DNA from: Solea solea
Lineage: Eukaryota; Chordata; Actinopteri; Pleuronectiformes; Soleidae
NCBI RefSeq assembly: GCF_958295425.1
Contig: NC_081151.1
Location: forward strand, 17,676,659-17,740,658
Reading direction: 5' to 3'
DNA: 64,000 nt
The position numbers and the translations under genes were made by a program. Below are positions 24,076 to 35,676 of this stretch, one piece after another. How positions within the stretch are numbered: the stretch's first letter is position 1; every line of letters begins with the position of its first letter. The notes beneath the pieces were generated by a model that was given only the letters and a program-made list of their open reading frames with translations, was not told the origin of the DNA and did not search any database.

Positions 24076-25503
24076 ATGTGTTTGAACCCCAACTTCATTC
24101 TATGTTTTTGTTTGAAAACTCTGGGGCTACACTAAGAAACCTTATCCCAAGAGAAGCTGAACGTTCCCAATATAATTGATCCTTAAATTCATCCCACTGA
24201 TGAAATAAAAAAAAAAATACAGAGTGCTGTTCCAACTTGTAAAACGTACATTCATGGGGCTAACGGGTATGCTAGTGGCCAGAAGGTGAATGCATGTCAT
24301 TGTGTTGTGCTGGAAGTGACGCACAGGAATTCGCACCACTGCCAACGAATAAAATGAATTAAGAAGAAATAATCATGTTCGGGTCTGGCATCACAATCAA
24401 TGCCAGTAGGAAATAAACCAGATATATACAATATATAAATAAAAAACACATTTCAAAAGTCAATTGACCCAGGAACGAATGTCGATTTATATATACACAT
24501 TCACACCGGTCAAAACCTCTTTGAGTCTGGATTTGAATGTGTCCCCCCCCCTCCCTTTTATCTCTTACCAGCCGGCCTTTTCCAAAGGTTTTAAACCGAT
24601 CATATTAAACCAAAATATAACATGTTAAATGGACTGCCATGCTAGGTTTAGCTACCTTTCTGCTAGTCGTAGCTGGATATTTAACAGAAGTCAGTAATCC
24701 TTGTTCCAGAGGTTGTGTTGAATGTTTTCATCCAACGCTTTGTGAAAAGATCGCAGACACAGTTCAAACCGTGCGTAACATTAGTGCATACAGCGGTCAT
24801 CTGCTCCTCCTGTTTAAACCCAGCCTAATCATCCCATAATACAAGAGGAGTCGTTTTCTCACTGCCGCTCAGTAGTTAACAGGAGAGTGCATAGTAAAGG
24901 TACAGCGGAGGGGTCGGCGGGTCAGGGGAAGACAGGAATGTTCTTGCCATGCTCGCCCCACACCTCCTTCAACGGGCCAAGTTAACCGTTAAATCCCCCT
25001 TTCTACTCACTGGTGACCCGTGACTGATGCAGGGGAGGGGTCGCAGGGTCAGTGCATAGTGTGGGGAGGACGGAGAGCTTGAAAGATGATCGCGATGATG
25101 ATAGCGATGATGAAGTTGGTACCAGAGGGAGGGAAGGAGCTAAAATAATGATGGGGGTGAAGCCAGGCGAGGAGGCGCATTTGTCTCTCCACTCGTTTAT
25201 CCCCTCCAATTAGGATTATTAAATCCAAATCTGTCCTCCCGATTCATCAGAGCCCACATTGCTTGCAAATGACTCCCAGGTGTGTTGAGGACATGGGGAT
25301 GAGACCATGACTCTGCTTATGGATGCAGTCACGTAAGCAGCCTGGAGACTTCAAATAAGTCAGTTACGAATAACGAGTATCAAGTGAAACTTGCTTCCCT
25401 TCAGTGTTACTTTACTCCCCCACACATGTAGATGAGCTGACTTGGTGAAACGACGCATGAACTCACAAACAAGCTTGTTAATCCCCATTCTCTCTAGTCA
25501 AGA
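24076..25503. other. no gene seen; unique sequence
   Basis: The first TTAA after the PGBD-like gene is at 24183-24186. The stretch also contains a poly-C (24541-24549) and GATGAT units near 25086-25112. Nothing else recognised. Confidence 0.5.
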
Positions 25504-25533
25504 ACCTGTTTAATCCTGGATTTAAACAGGTTT
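25504..25533. other. 11-bp inverted repeat (hairpin)
   Basis: Arms AACCTGTTTAA (25504-25514) and TTAAACAGGTT (25523-25533) flank an 8-base loop. It may be a remnant of a MITE end; a related AGGTTTAAAAATACCT direct repeat lies at 26170-26200. Confidence 0.7.
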
Positions 25534-25699
25534 TTCATTCGGCGGAATGTGATCAATCAGCAGACACTCTTGGGTCAAATGACTCCGCAATGTGCACAGG
25601 TTTTTGGAGGCTTTGTCTCCGATTGGGACCAGTAGGAGCACACTTATCATCCAGCAGTTAAGATTAATGAAGTTAGCGATCTATCAGATCATCTAAACA

Positions 25700-26040
25700 C
25701 ATGGTTCTCAAACTGTGGTGCGTGTACCACCAGTGGTACGCGAGCTGCCTCTGGTGGAAAATCAGAAATACTGATCACCTGTCTATACCAGGGTATGTGA
25801 TCGGATTGCGTAGAAGATGAAACAAATAACAAAAAAAGAAAAATAAATTCAATAATAATAATTTGTCACCTTATCTTTCACTCCATCCTAATCTAATTTG
25901 GCCATACCAGTGTGGGAAGTACTGTATATGTGAGGAAGAGGAGGAGGATGAAAAGTCTATTAACACCACTGTATTTTAACATTTGTGATAATGGTGTAAC
26001 TTCCAGAGCTCAATATTTTAAATATGTTGAAAACCACTTA
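25700..26040. mobile_element. 341-bp hAT-like non-autonomous element with perfect 8-bp target duplication
   Basis: The element begins CATGGTTCTCAAACTGTGG and ends TTGAAAACCACTTA, imperfect inverted ends of the CAGTGGTTCTCAA type. It is flanked on both sides by TCTAAACA (25692-25699 and 26041-26048), an exact 8-base duplication. Just inside the left end is a small palindrome, GTACCACCAGTGGTAC. The interior is non-coding and A-rich. A hAT transposase supplied in trans is implied. Confidence 0.75.
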
Positions 26041-26048
26041 TCTAAACA

Positions 26049-26984
26049 GTTGATTTAAAGACAGACCATAAGGGGGAGATATAAAAATAGTAACCACTGT
26101 AACATTATCCCTAAGGGCTTGGTGTTTTCCCCTCTATTCATGTTTCTCTTTTTTTAGTGGCTTTACCCAGGTTTAAAAATACCTGGTTTAAAAATACCTT
26201 AGCGTACCTAAGGTTTAGTGTGAAAGAGGCTTTATATAAACTTCGGTGACTCAACTTGATACCGAGTCCTTTTTCGTTTTACACCTGTGAGGTCATCCTA
26301 AAACTCTTGTTATTAACACTGTGGTACATCTCACTGGGCACAGTATGTTCTAATGTGAAGTGGTGGTTGTGCTAAGATGTCTTGTGAAAGTGAGAAATGA
26401 GATGAGGACAAAGCTAAAAGTGAGATGCGAGTGGGAGTGGTGGTTTTCGATTCACAGGAGCAAATATATTTAAGCACGATTCAGTCACTGAATGTGTGTT
26501 TGCTGTTGCACAGTTGTTTCTCATTGTAAAGCCACAGAGTAAAAATATGCTCGAACGCGAAAGAAGATGTGTGGAAGTGAGGGGACCTGCTTTCTTGGCT
26601 GCATGTACTGTACATGATGTGAAAATATTGGTGGTAGAATAATGTCAGAAAACTACACCATATGCATTTCAACCGATCTTCTTTCAGCTGTGTTATTGTT
26701 TAGGTGTACATCCGGTGTCATCTTTGCAACAGGGAAGATTGAGAGGCACTAATGACTACACATTACATAAGTTCTTGTATTCATTTTCATAAATTCACCT
26801 TTAACAACGGCAAATACAGTTTATATTGGCTCTCACCTAATTGCTGTGACGGCTCAATAACCACAATCACAAGCCCTAAAACTAACATACCATTATGTTC
26901 ACATTACTTTAGAGAAACAATAAATATGTGGCATGTGTGGTGAACTCGGGGAGGAGGAAATATAAATTAGACTTCGACCTCATT
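26049..26984. other. no gene seen; contains a 15-bp direct duplication
   Basis: GGTTTAAAAATACCT occurs twice in tandem at about 26170-26200. The rest is AT-rich unique sequence. Confidence 0.5.
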
Positions 26985-27250
26985 CGGACCTGGGTATTAA
27001 CGTCCGTCTTCAGCGATCTGATCATGGCCAGATCTAGTCCCAATGTGTCCTGACTTAAATATAATCACAGAAACCACATTTGAAAGTGGTTTGACGAGGC
27101 ATTTATCCGCATTTCTGAGCTGCTTGAACGCAATCTGACCCCGAGAAGGATTGGAGACCACCTCCTCAGCTGATTTTGTCTGACCAGCGGTGGTTTCACG
27201 GTTTTTATTAGCTCTAATCAGTGCTCCTTTAGCCACTCATTTATCTGCAG
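26985..27250. repeat. repeat with TATTAACGTCCGTCT start, copy 1
   Basis: GACCTGGGTATTAACGTCCG, CTTCAGCGATCTGATCATGG and CCCAATGTGTCC occur in the order seen in a common fish DNA-transposon derivative. A related start lies at 39165-39245. The right boundary is not defined. Confidence 0.35.
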
Positions 27251-30200
27251 CCACTGCCACATTATGAACTCTCCATGCTCCCCGTATGATTTCTTTTTTT
27301 CCTCGTGCTTAAAAGAGAGCTTTGATTCCCTCGACTTGTTTTCCTTTACACAACAACACACTCGCAAACAGGCTGACAGCAGACGCACAACAGCCCTACT
27401 TAGCACGACGTGGCCATGATTTAATCATGGAGAACGGATGTTATTTCTTGTCTTGATCTAAACACTGAATCCTTCCTCTTGACTTGCTGCCTCTGGCCAG
27501 GTTCGCATGATCCACGGGACAGGCTCGTTTCAGCCAATAGAATCAATGCCAAGGTATAATGTGGCACACCCATGCTGTCCTCCAGTATTTATTAAGACAA
27601 GCGCCTATTCTTAGAACTCACTTAGCACCTGAGCCGACTTCTTGCTGTTTAAGTGTCGTCTCCATTTTTCAACAAATGTCCCCTTTTCCTCATCTGGTTC
27701 ACATCGCGAGAAATTATCCATTATTCATTTCCATTTTGCTCAGCTTTTTCCCAAATAAAACGCATGTGGCTCTATTTTTAAAAGGGTACAATTTGTGTTT
27801 TTGGCCGTGGTTATGGTGAGGTAGTAAACAAAGGCTTCGAGTCTTGAGTTACAAAAGGCTTTCGGTCTATCCAAGTGTTAGCAAACCATGTTTCGCCCTG
27901 TCGGTAAAAACCTCAGTCAATTTCTTTTATCAATAATGCTGTGATCATTGTTGTTGGGTTAAATAAAAGAGATGCCAGCGGATGAATCATGAGGCCATGA
28001 TCAGAAGGCAATTTGACAACAATGCAACTGGTTTTATTGAAGACACCAGACTTCTGTGTATTTTCTCGGTTGTTGTTGTCGTTGTGGTGTACATAGAAAC
28101 ATAGAGACCTGTGCAAGTGTTACACAAGAAGGGGAAAACGGAGCTAATTTCCCAGCTATTGACAATAACCACAACTAACAGGCGTGAAATCGGTTCCAAA
28201 TTAGGACTCTACCTTGATAAATGTCGAACGTTTTGCCCGCGCCTCTCCCTGAAGCGCAGTTGAAGTTATGCCAAAGCGGCACACATTCCTCGAGCAGTGG
28301 CTGAGAATTGAAAATAGAATAAACACAAGAGAACGAGACGGGGCAGAAAGAGCCGTTGCTATGTGTCCATGCACAGTTAAGTCACGTTGTGGTTGTAGCC
28401 CCCGTTCAGCTTTGGCGGTTTCTGCTTTAGGTGGCAGCCAGTTAGCATCTTGAGCACCATTTTTTGAGTCCTCCTACCATCCATTAACTTTAAAATATTC
28501 CATTGTTTTCAGCTGGCGGAGCAAGAACTTGGTTTCCTCATCAGTCAAAAAAAAATGTACCACATGGATTTTTACCATGCATTTCTTATTCCTCTATTCT
28601 TTCAGGGTCAAAGCAACGTTCCAGACTACCTAACATGTAGTTTTAAATTCCCTTCAAATTTCATCTTTCTGTTGCCGTTGTCCAAACAGAGAGGTTGTTC
28701 TGTGGATAGTTTGAGATTTTCAGGGGATGTTTCGGGAGATTCAAGTGGATTCAGGTGTAAAAGTAATGCTGTGTCTGTGACGACTGCACGTGTAGCCCCT
28801 TGTGGGAATACAGATACAATCAGCGTTCGTTCTCGGGTCAAATTACTTGGCACTGGACGCGAGTTCGCCGTGGCTCTGTCTCTGATTGGCAGTAATGTAA
28901 ACATGACACCTGAGTGAAGGCGGTAATTTCGTCATCTGCTACTTTTGTTTTGGCAGTCCGGACGCGACGTCTGCGCCGTCTCCAGTGTGACATGATGGGC
29001 CAGTGTTTGGGCACCAGTCTGAGAGTGTTGAGTTGATGCAGAGTTTGAAAGGGAGGGGAATCAAGTAAAACCACCGTGACACTGTCAGTGTTTTCCATGG
29101 TGCTTTCTTCTGTCATGTGTGGCACATTTGTAATGTCAACACAACTCACAAGGAGGGGGAAAAAACTGAAAGGCAGCAGGAAAGGGGTTCAATCACCTTT
29201 TTTTTAAACATACTTAGTTATATGTGGGAGATATAACTTAGTTAGTTAGTAGAAGCTGGAAACTAAACTAAAATTACATTAAAAGCCTATTCATTTAATA
29301 CTATTCATCAAATTTAGACTCTCCGTGAGTCTGGATTCTGTAGAGAAAACGAATGCAGACACTCCGAGAGAGAAGTCCAAAGAGTTATTGAGATTCAAAT
29401 TAATATCTTATGTTATTCATCATAAAAAAAAAAAATATGACTTGGAAAAAACACCTTGTGACAGGTTTGGTGCTAGCCAGGTCTCTCTTTTGAACTGAGT
29501 CCACCAATTAAACCACACACAGGTGGACTGGACAGGACAGTAGTTTGCTCTGCTCCAGTGACACGTTTATGTCCACAGAGCGTCTTGTGCGCGCTTGTCA
29601 CAGCGTTGAACAGCAGTTGTTGTCAGAATAATGCCACTTAATTGCATCATTTTCCCTGCAAAATGCCAATTTAAAACCCACACCCACTGACAAGTCGACT
29701 GAGCTTTTTGGCTCTCAACTCGTAGTGGGCGTTGCTCTTGATTGACATTTTTTAAGGAAGTAACCTGAAACTGCTTGCAGTAAACAGTAATTATCAGTTG
29801 GGTGATTGGCACATGGTTGAAGTAACACAATACTGTTCATTATATTGTACTAGTTTTTGGGAATATTTAGTCTAGTCGGTGTAAAGGAGCACAGATATAT
29901 AACGTAGCCATTTGCAGGTAAGCTACCTGACTTTTCCACAACAGAGAGTGCAACAATGCTTTGGTTGATGGTGAAAAGAAATGCCTGTTGCTTCTTCACC
30001 TGCATTGCGTCCATCACAACACAAAATGTACAAAATGATCCTGTGGCACGATGCGAAGCAATGTGGAAAATCTTGCCCCGTGTGAACGCAGCGTGTGGTC
30101 CAACCCCTGGTGAGAAATCACACGTGGGGAATGCTAGACTGGTGTAACAGCTGAAATAGGGAAATGGAAATTGTTACCTGTTTACGGCCATGGACACCAT

Positions 30201-30447
30201 TATGCGGTGCAGTGTTGTGTGCATGTGTGATTCCGCTAAGGACACACAAGCTCTGCCTATTTTGTTCATGTATGATGAAGTAGCAGCCGCACAACTGGGC
30301 TTTGTAAGTTTGTAGCCTAGTTTTTGCTAATGGATGAGCATTATGGAACCCGAGTACACGTGGGGCTGAGTCTTTGATTAGCTGATGCTAAGCTTGCACC
30401 TTCTCAACACTTAAATTAGTGGGGTTATGGGGGTTATTATTAGATTA
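27251..30447. other. no gene seen; unique sequence
   Basis: Open frames near 28555-28917 (both strands) and 28838-29149 (minus, with an Arg run) lack recognisable domains. A-runs lie near 28549 and 29426. Possibly old repeat material around 28620-29130, not classifiable. Confidence 0.45.
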
Positions 30448-30622
30448 ATTCAAATTCCTTCTCTGCATTTCACCCAACCTTTGTAGAATTAGGAGCATCG
30501 GGCAGCCACTGAGCAGCGCCCAAGGAGCAATGGGGATTGGGTACCATGCTCAGGGGTACCCCAGCCCTTTTTTTGACCTGGTGGGGACTCGAACCAGCAA
30601 CCCTCCAATTAAAAGCCATGTT
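30448..30622 (-). mobile_element. tRNA-derived SINE fragment, minus strand
   Basis: On the minus strand a B-box, GGTTCGAGTCCCC, is followed by the body motifs CTGAGCATGGTACCC, CCCATTGCTCCTTGGG, GTGGCTGCCCGATGCTC and a GAAATGCAGAGAAGGAATTT tail. This is the same general type as the fragment at 46437. The A-box half is missing. Confidence 0.65.
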
Positions 30623-31914
30623 CCCTTTAGTATGAATGGAAAAGCAGCCATGTACACGCAAGCAGCTCTCTAAAGACATAGCAGGACCCACTATTTTTAT
30701 CATATAATCTTACTGTACACACACACACGTGATGCCTATGTGTCATGAATTATTTCAGCAGGAGAGAGCTTGTAGGGCTTTATCCATCATGTTCATATGA
30801 AACCTGCTTCATGGCTAATTTGACCTTAATCTCACACTAAACAACACTCACTTGAATCATCCTCTCTCTCGCTCTCTATCTATCTGTATTTCCTCTCTAC
30901 CTCTCTCTTTGCTGAATTGTGTCATGTCCTGTCTGTGTTTTTTTTTTTTCCGACCACATCACACCCTCTGTCCACACAGCGTGTGAGTGCATCATGGTTA
31001 CCCGGGTCCTATTCTAAGTTTTCCGCAGAAAGCTCTTTTTAAAGGTCCAGCTCACCAGCAGTAGGTATGGCAACCTACGCTTTTTTGGCCACTGTCCCTC
31101 AAAGACATTCTCCTTTGGTGGTTTAACCTTTGTAGGTGGGTTGACACGTCGTCTTCACCCACAAGACAATACTAGACCTGGACTGGAAACTTGTGACGTG
31201 TAGGAGGCCCTTTATATTAAGAGACAAAGATAATAAAATATATGCCAACAACATAATGCAATAAATGGATAATGGCTTTTTTTTTTGCTACACATTCAAA
31301 ACTACTTTTGCCACCGTATGTGACTTAAAGGCCACTGTATGAGGTGAATTTGTAGCCAGGAGATTGTTCTCAGGGCCTGTTGACCCAGATTTTGAGTGCA
31401 TGCAACAAAACCCGATGAAAAATGTTGGCATTGCACAGCCGTCAGCGGAACAGAATGTCAACACACACCCACAGAAACCACTGCATTAAAACAAAAGAAA
31501 AAAGACAATACTATACAAAAGCAATCAAATAGATGTAGCTTTTATTTGCTTGCAAGTAAGCGGACTTTTAAAAGCGGGTTTTGTTTACCTCAAAAATACA
31601 CCAAAACTCATGATTAAGCTGGTCAATATTTAGGTGAATACATATGTACAGTAACATTCTATCCACATGTACAGAGGACTGTGTATACTTACGGTTTCTG
31701 TACTGTTCCGTGGCTGAACTTGACCTTAGACTTCAGCCGAGTGTGAAAGCCAAAAAGTGAACCCACTCATTAACATTTCTACAAAAAGAGAACCTTTCAA
31801 CAGGGATTAATAAACCATTCTGTTTATTTCTCCATCAGTGTGGTTTTGTATTGAAATCACACTATACTGATCCGAGTGGTGGATGATTCAACACATATGC
31901 ATGAGTAGGGTGTC
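30623..31914. other. no gene seen; unique sequence
   Basis: Holds a short CA tract (30717-30728), a T run near 30940 and TTTTTAAAGGTCCAGC near 31036, which may be a worn TTAA-type MITE end. Confidence 0.45.
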
Positions 31915-32175
31915 AGAGGACGCGGAGGTGGGGGTGGCGCTGGGGTGGCGCGGGGGCACGCGGTCTGGTCAGGGTTACAGTGGTACGGGTAATGTGTGCG
32001 GATGACAATGGTCCTGCTGTGTGAGTGGGGGGAGAAAGGTGTGGGTGGGATGGGAGGGTGGTTGGTGGTTGGCGGAGAGGTTTGGGAGGATGAAGAGGGT
32101 GGGGGTGGGGGAGTGGTGGTGTAAGTTGAGTGGGGGGTGGGGGGGGGTGGGCAGGCAGGGTCGGGAGGAGGCTAT
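31915..32175 (+). other. strongly G-rich, C-poor stretch on the plus strand
   Basis: Over about 260 bases the plus strand is dominated by G with many GGGG or longer runs (for example GGGGGTGGGG near 32100 and a nine-G run near 32145). The proline-rich frames on the minus strand are a by-product of this skew. Several G-quadruplex arrangements are possible. Confidence 0.7.
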
Positions 32176-33967
32176 GGAAATGCAGATTGCCTCTTTGAAT
32201 TCTATTGCCAGGCTCCGCTTTGATGTGAAGTGAAAAAAGGAGAGGGATTTCATACGGACTAACTTTCACCATGCCTCCCTCCTCCCGCCTTTAGTCCCCC
32301 ACTGATTCCCTCTCTTCTCTGTCTCTCCTCAACTGACAAAACAGACCCTCGGGTACACTGAGCCGCCTCCTTCAGACTTATCCAGCTCCTTCTGCTCCTC
32401 GTTGTTTTTGCCCTGCTCTGCTCGGCTGTTTTCCCCTTCATCCGCTCTGATCTCAGCGACAATTCATTTGTTGTTGTGAGTTCTCCTCTTGGCACTTTAC
32501 ACAGGCTTTACTAACCACAAGAACTACGTGTGCTCAAAGACCCTGACAAGTGCCCCCTGCTGTAACCATGCGAGTAAAATATTTGTTTTTAAAAGTGACT
32601 GAAAAATGCTAGAAGCAACCAAATCTGAAGATCCAGGAAGCGCCTGTCTTTACATTCTTGCATAAATTGTCTTGAGGGACTGTGGGAACTAGCATTGGGC
32701 ATCTCTACCTACTATCTGCACTCTCTCCACTCTCTCGATACGCTCACTGATCTGATGCATCACAGATGCACTGCGATCATCGCAATCTGATTCAACTCGC
32801 GCAAATTGAATCCATTGACGCTCTACCAATGCACTCACATCTTGCCTGAACATGTACAATTGGCTCGTCTCCCCGTCCCTTGAGAGGCAACAAACGTCGG
32901 TCTGGAACTGCCAAAACGCGACTCATATTTCTTGGTAATGTCCAATCGAGCCTAATGCAAGAACATGGCAGAAGACGCTTCGTAAAAATCACAGCTGGAA
33001 AGTAAATGGGTGAATGTCCCGTCCTCTGCATGTCTCTTCAAGCCCAGCGACCCTCCTCACTCATATGTTCCTGGCATTTTGTGACTGTTATGATCTCCTG
33101 CTGCCTTTGTTACACGTGTATGGACTGGACTTTTTCTGGAGTTCATGTCCTAAAATGGCTTAAAAGACTCAGAAAGTTTGACACAACTTTGATAATTTAA
33201 TAAGAAATTCATCATGGACAGTGTATCACCCGTCGTCACACTGACTCTGAGGTAGAAGAGCTGAAATACTATGTCCATATTAGAAAGTAATCAGCCTAGG
33301 ATGTGCATTTACTCCGTGTTTATTTTAACCATGACCACAGTCTTTCCCAAACTTTAAACAAACAGCTTTAGTTGGTTAAACTTAACGGTTCCCTGTGGAC
33401 TTCTAAAACCTCGAGTAGTGCTATGCAGCTGGATTTCTCTGAGTGGGTCACTGTTTTTCTATATCTCACCCGCACATGTGCATGTGGGTAATATGGTAAA
33501 CAGTCTCTACCAATGCTATCGCATTTCCATTGATCAGCAGACGGCCGATTTGCACCAGCAGTTACATAAAAAAGACAATGTGCGGTTGTATAAGCAGTAG
33601 ATGCCCATTTATGTGTCCTGTGATAGTCTGATGGAAAACAATTAGGTAGCCAGTTAGCATCAGTCCTAATCCCTAACCCACAACGTTTACCCCTAACACT
33701 AGATTTCACTGAACGATTAGTCTCAAGAATGAAATCAAAGTGGCGATGATTGATCTTGTTGTTTTGATTCCACACCGTCTTTACCTCCCAAGAGTATAGT
33801 ACAAGCAGTGATTGTCAGGTACCATGTTGTTGGTCTTAAAATGACCACATGGATGTCAACAATACTGAATCTAATCTAAAATGGAAATATTTGGAATAAT
33901 TGGTTAGCGGTAGTGGTAATTTTTGACTGTATTGATTAAAATCCTCTTCACAGCCGATTGTAACCGA
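32176..33967. other. no gene seen; unique sequence
   Basis: The minus-strand frame at 33368-33775 (135 codons) has no conserved motif. The block around 32160-32240 (GGCTATGGAAATGCAGATTG) could be conserved. CCTAATCCCTAACCC near 33665 resembles the TTAGGG-type repeats. Confidence 0.45.
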
Positions 33968-34373
33968 TTAAGGAATACTTCACAAATTTGCATTTAGCTT
34001 TGTAGAATAGGGGTAGTGTTTTTGAAAAATTGTGCTTCCCAAGCTAATTTTCGCGAAATATCTTCATTGTTTTCTTTGTTACGTGCCCACCAGTGACACT
34101 TGGTCCTAGGCTTAAAACTGCTATGCCAATTCTGCACTTTTTAGACACTTTTTAGGTCCTGTCCTCATTCCCAGAATGTAAACAGTGTCCACCATCTTTG
34201 CTAACAGTTACGCTAACAGGACCAAGTGTCACTGGTGGGCACGTAACAAAGAAAAGAAAGAAGATATTTCTCAACTCAGGGGAAACTGAGGTTGGGAAGC
34301 ACAATTTTTCAAAAATACTACTCCTATTCTATTAATACAAAGCTAAATGCTAATCGGTGAAGTATTCCTTTAA
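33968..34373. mobile_element. foldback MITE flanked by TTAA, arms about 140 bp
   Basis: A TTAA at each edge (33968-33971 and 34370-34373) encloses two long inverted arms. The left arm runs from GGAATACTTCAC through CAGTGACACTTGGTCCT (about 33972-34110). The right arm is its near-complete reverse complement, from AGGACCAAGTGTCACTG to GTGAAGTATTCC (about 34220-34368). The middle 110 bases are unique. TTAA target sites are used by piggyBac and Kolobok transposases. The element could fold into a long hairpin. No coding sequence. Confidence 0.75.
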
Positions 34374-34456
34374 TGCATTGTCACAAAAATGCTCAGAAGA
34401 CAACGCCAAAGCTTATGCTAGCTTGCTTAATCCAACGAGACAGTTACAGCAACGTT

Positions 34457-34636
34457 ATGGCAGAAAAGGTGCCAACAACAGTTTTTGGGAATGCTACTGC
34501 CAAGAAAAAGGCTGATGCAGAGCGATCCAAGACCAGGGTGAACATCGGTGCTGCTTTTGAACGGTGGCCACAACTGTGAACCCAGAAATGGCTGCCAAGT
34601 GATGCCATGGTAGCTCTGTTTCTACTGGATTGGTAG
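34457..34636 (+). pseudogene. relic reading frame with an RVNIG / SDAxVALFLLD signature
   Basis: The frame from ATG 34457 reads through AERSKTRVNIGAAFERWPQL, meets a TGA at 34577-34579, and continues in the same frame with SDAMVALFLLDW to a TAG at 34634. This pair of motifs (basic RxKTRVNIGxAFxRW, then SDAxVAxFLLD) recurs in many predicted teleost proteins that look repeat-derived; that statement is from general familiarity. The in-frame stop and isolated position suggest a pseudogenised piece of a mobile element's accessory reading frame. It begins about 85 bases after the foldback element at 33968-34373. I do not assign a function. Confidence 0.5.
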
Positions 34637-34705
34637 GTTAACTTAACGCCTTTGTGATCTTTTTAGAGGATTTATTGTCTTTCATCATCACGTTGTCAAT
34701 TGAAC

Positions 34706-34890
34706 AAGTGTCCAAAAAACTTCACCGGTTGGACTTTTGAATTCAAAATGTAGCCTGTTTGGACTTTACCTTTAACCTAAACACAATTTAAAATCTTAGC
34801 CTCAAACTTAACCTGGGCCAGTTCTGCCTCATTAGGACCACGTTTTGGTCTCTATGAGGACAAGCGTTCATGCCAGGAAAGGTCCTGAAG
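34706..34890 (-). repeat. second copy of the GGTTAGGG-type repeat
   Basis: In reverse orientation it carries the decayed TTAGGG-like tract (TTTAACCTAAAC, CTTAACC), then CCTCATTAGGACCACG and CTCTATGAGGACAAG. It lacks clear TTAGGG units. Confidence 0.5.
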
Positions 34891-35131
34891 AAGCAAGAAA
34901 TCTAAAGTACACAAACACAAAGACCTCTCATGTGGGTCTTCACGCTCTCAAGACCTGTTGATTGGGTGCTTAATCCCAGCTGAATATAAAACCCTGTGTT
35001 GTGTTTTTTTTTTATGGACAATATACAGTAACACCCATCGCCCCCAGTGCCAAATCCAAACCCTTTCGCCTCACTCTTCAGCCGTTCCTTTCACCACAAA
35101 CCTGCATTTCTGATTAGGGAAAAGAAAAGAG

Positions 35132-35153
35132 CACACACACACACACACACACA
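35132..35153. repeat. (CA)n microsatellite
   Basis: About eleven CA units followed by a purine-rich GAGAGAGA stretch. Confidence 0.9.
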
Positions 35154-35654
35154 GACAAAGAGAGAGAGAAGAACGATGGATTTTGAGGTGGTCTGGAAAA
35201 TGCCGAGTGTGCATATTGAAATACAGATAAAAGAAAAAAAGAGAGTGAATAGCGGGCCACGCAGAGAGGTTCGCTAATTAAATCTTTGTACTGTCTTTCT
35301 CAGGAGAAGCTAATCTGCTGGGTGGGAGCTGTCCTGTCCTGAGTTTTGTGAAAAAAAAACTTTTCTTGTTTCATGCACTTTATTTCTCAGCCCACCCTTG
35401 GTTTTCTTTACCCATAATGAAATATACTTCTTTTTTTTCTTCTCGTTTCTTCGCTGGAAAGAAGATTGAGAGTGTGGTGGACAATGCAGAGAGAGCCTCA
35501 TTACTGGAACGAGGTTTGAGCAGAGATGTGGAGGGAGAAAGGGAAAGGAATGAAAGTAAATCGCACAGCAAGGAGGAGGATTAGGGGCGGAGAGAAATGC
35601 GAGGAGTTTTATCTTACATTTGAATGTATGAATACAGTGGGTGGTAGGCGTGGG

Positions 35655-35676
35655 GGAGTGGGGGGGGGGGGGGTGG
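35655..35676 (+). repeat. poly-G tract
   Basis: GTGGGG followed by about fourteen G in a row, then TGG and an A run. Prone to length variation and sequencing error. Confidence 0.85.

Noticed and set aside
31913..32272. Proline-rich protein on the minus strand
   Set aside because: A direct result of the G-rich plus strand; no start context, domain or splice sites of note.
33368..33775. 135-codon minus-strand frame
   Set aside because: No family motif and no neighbouring exon signals; treated as chance.
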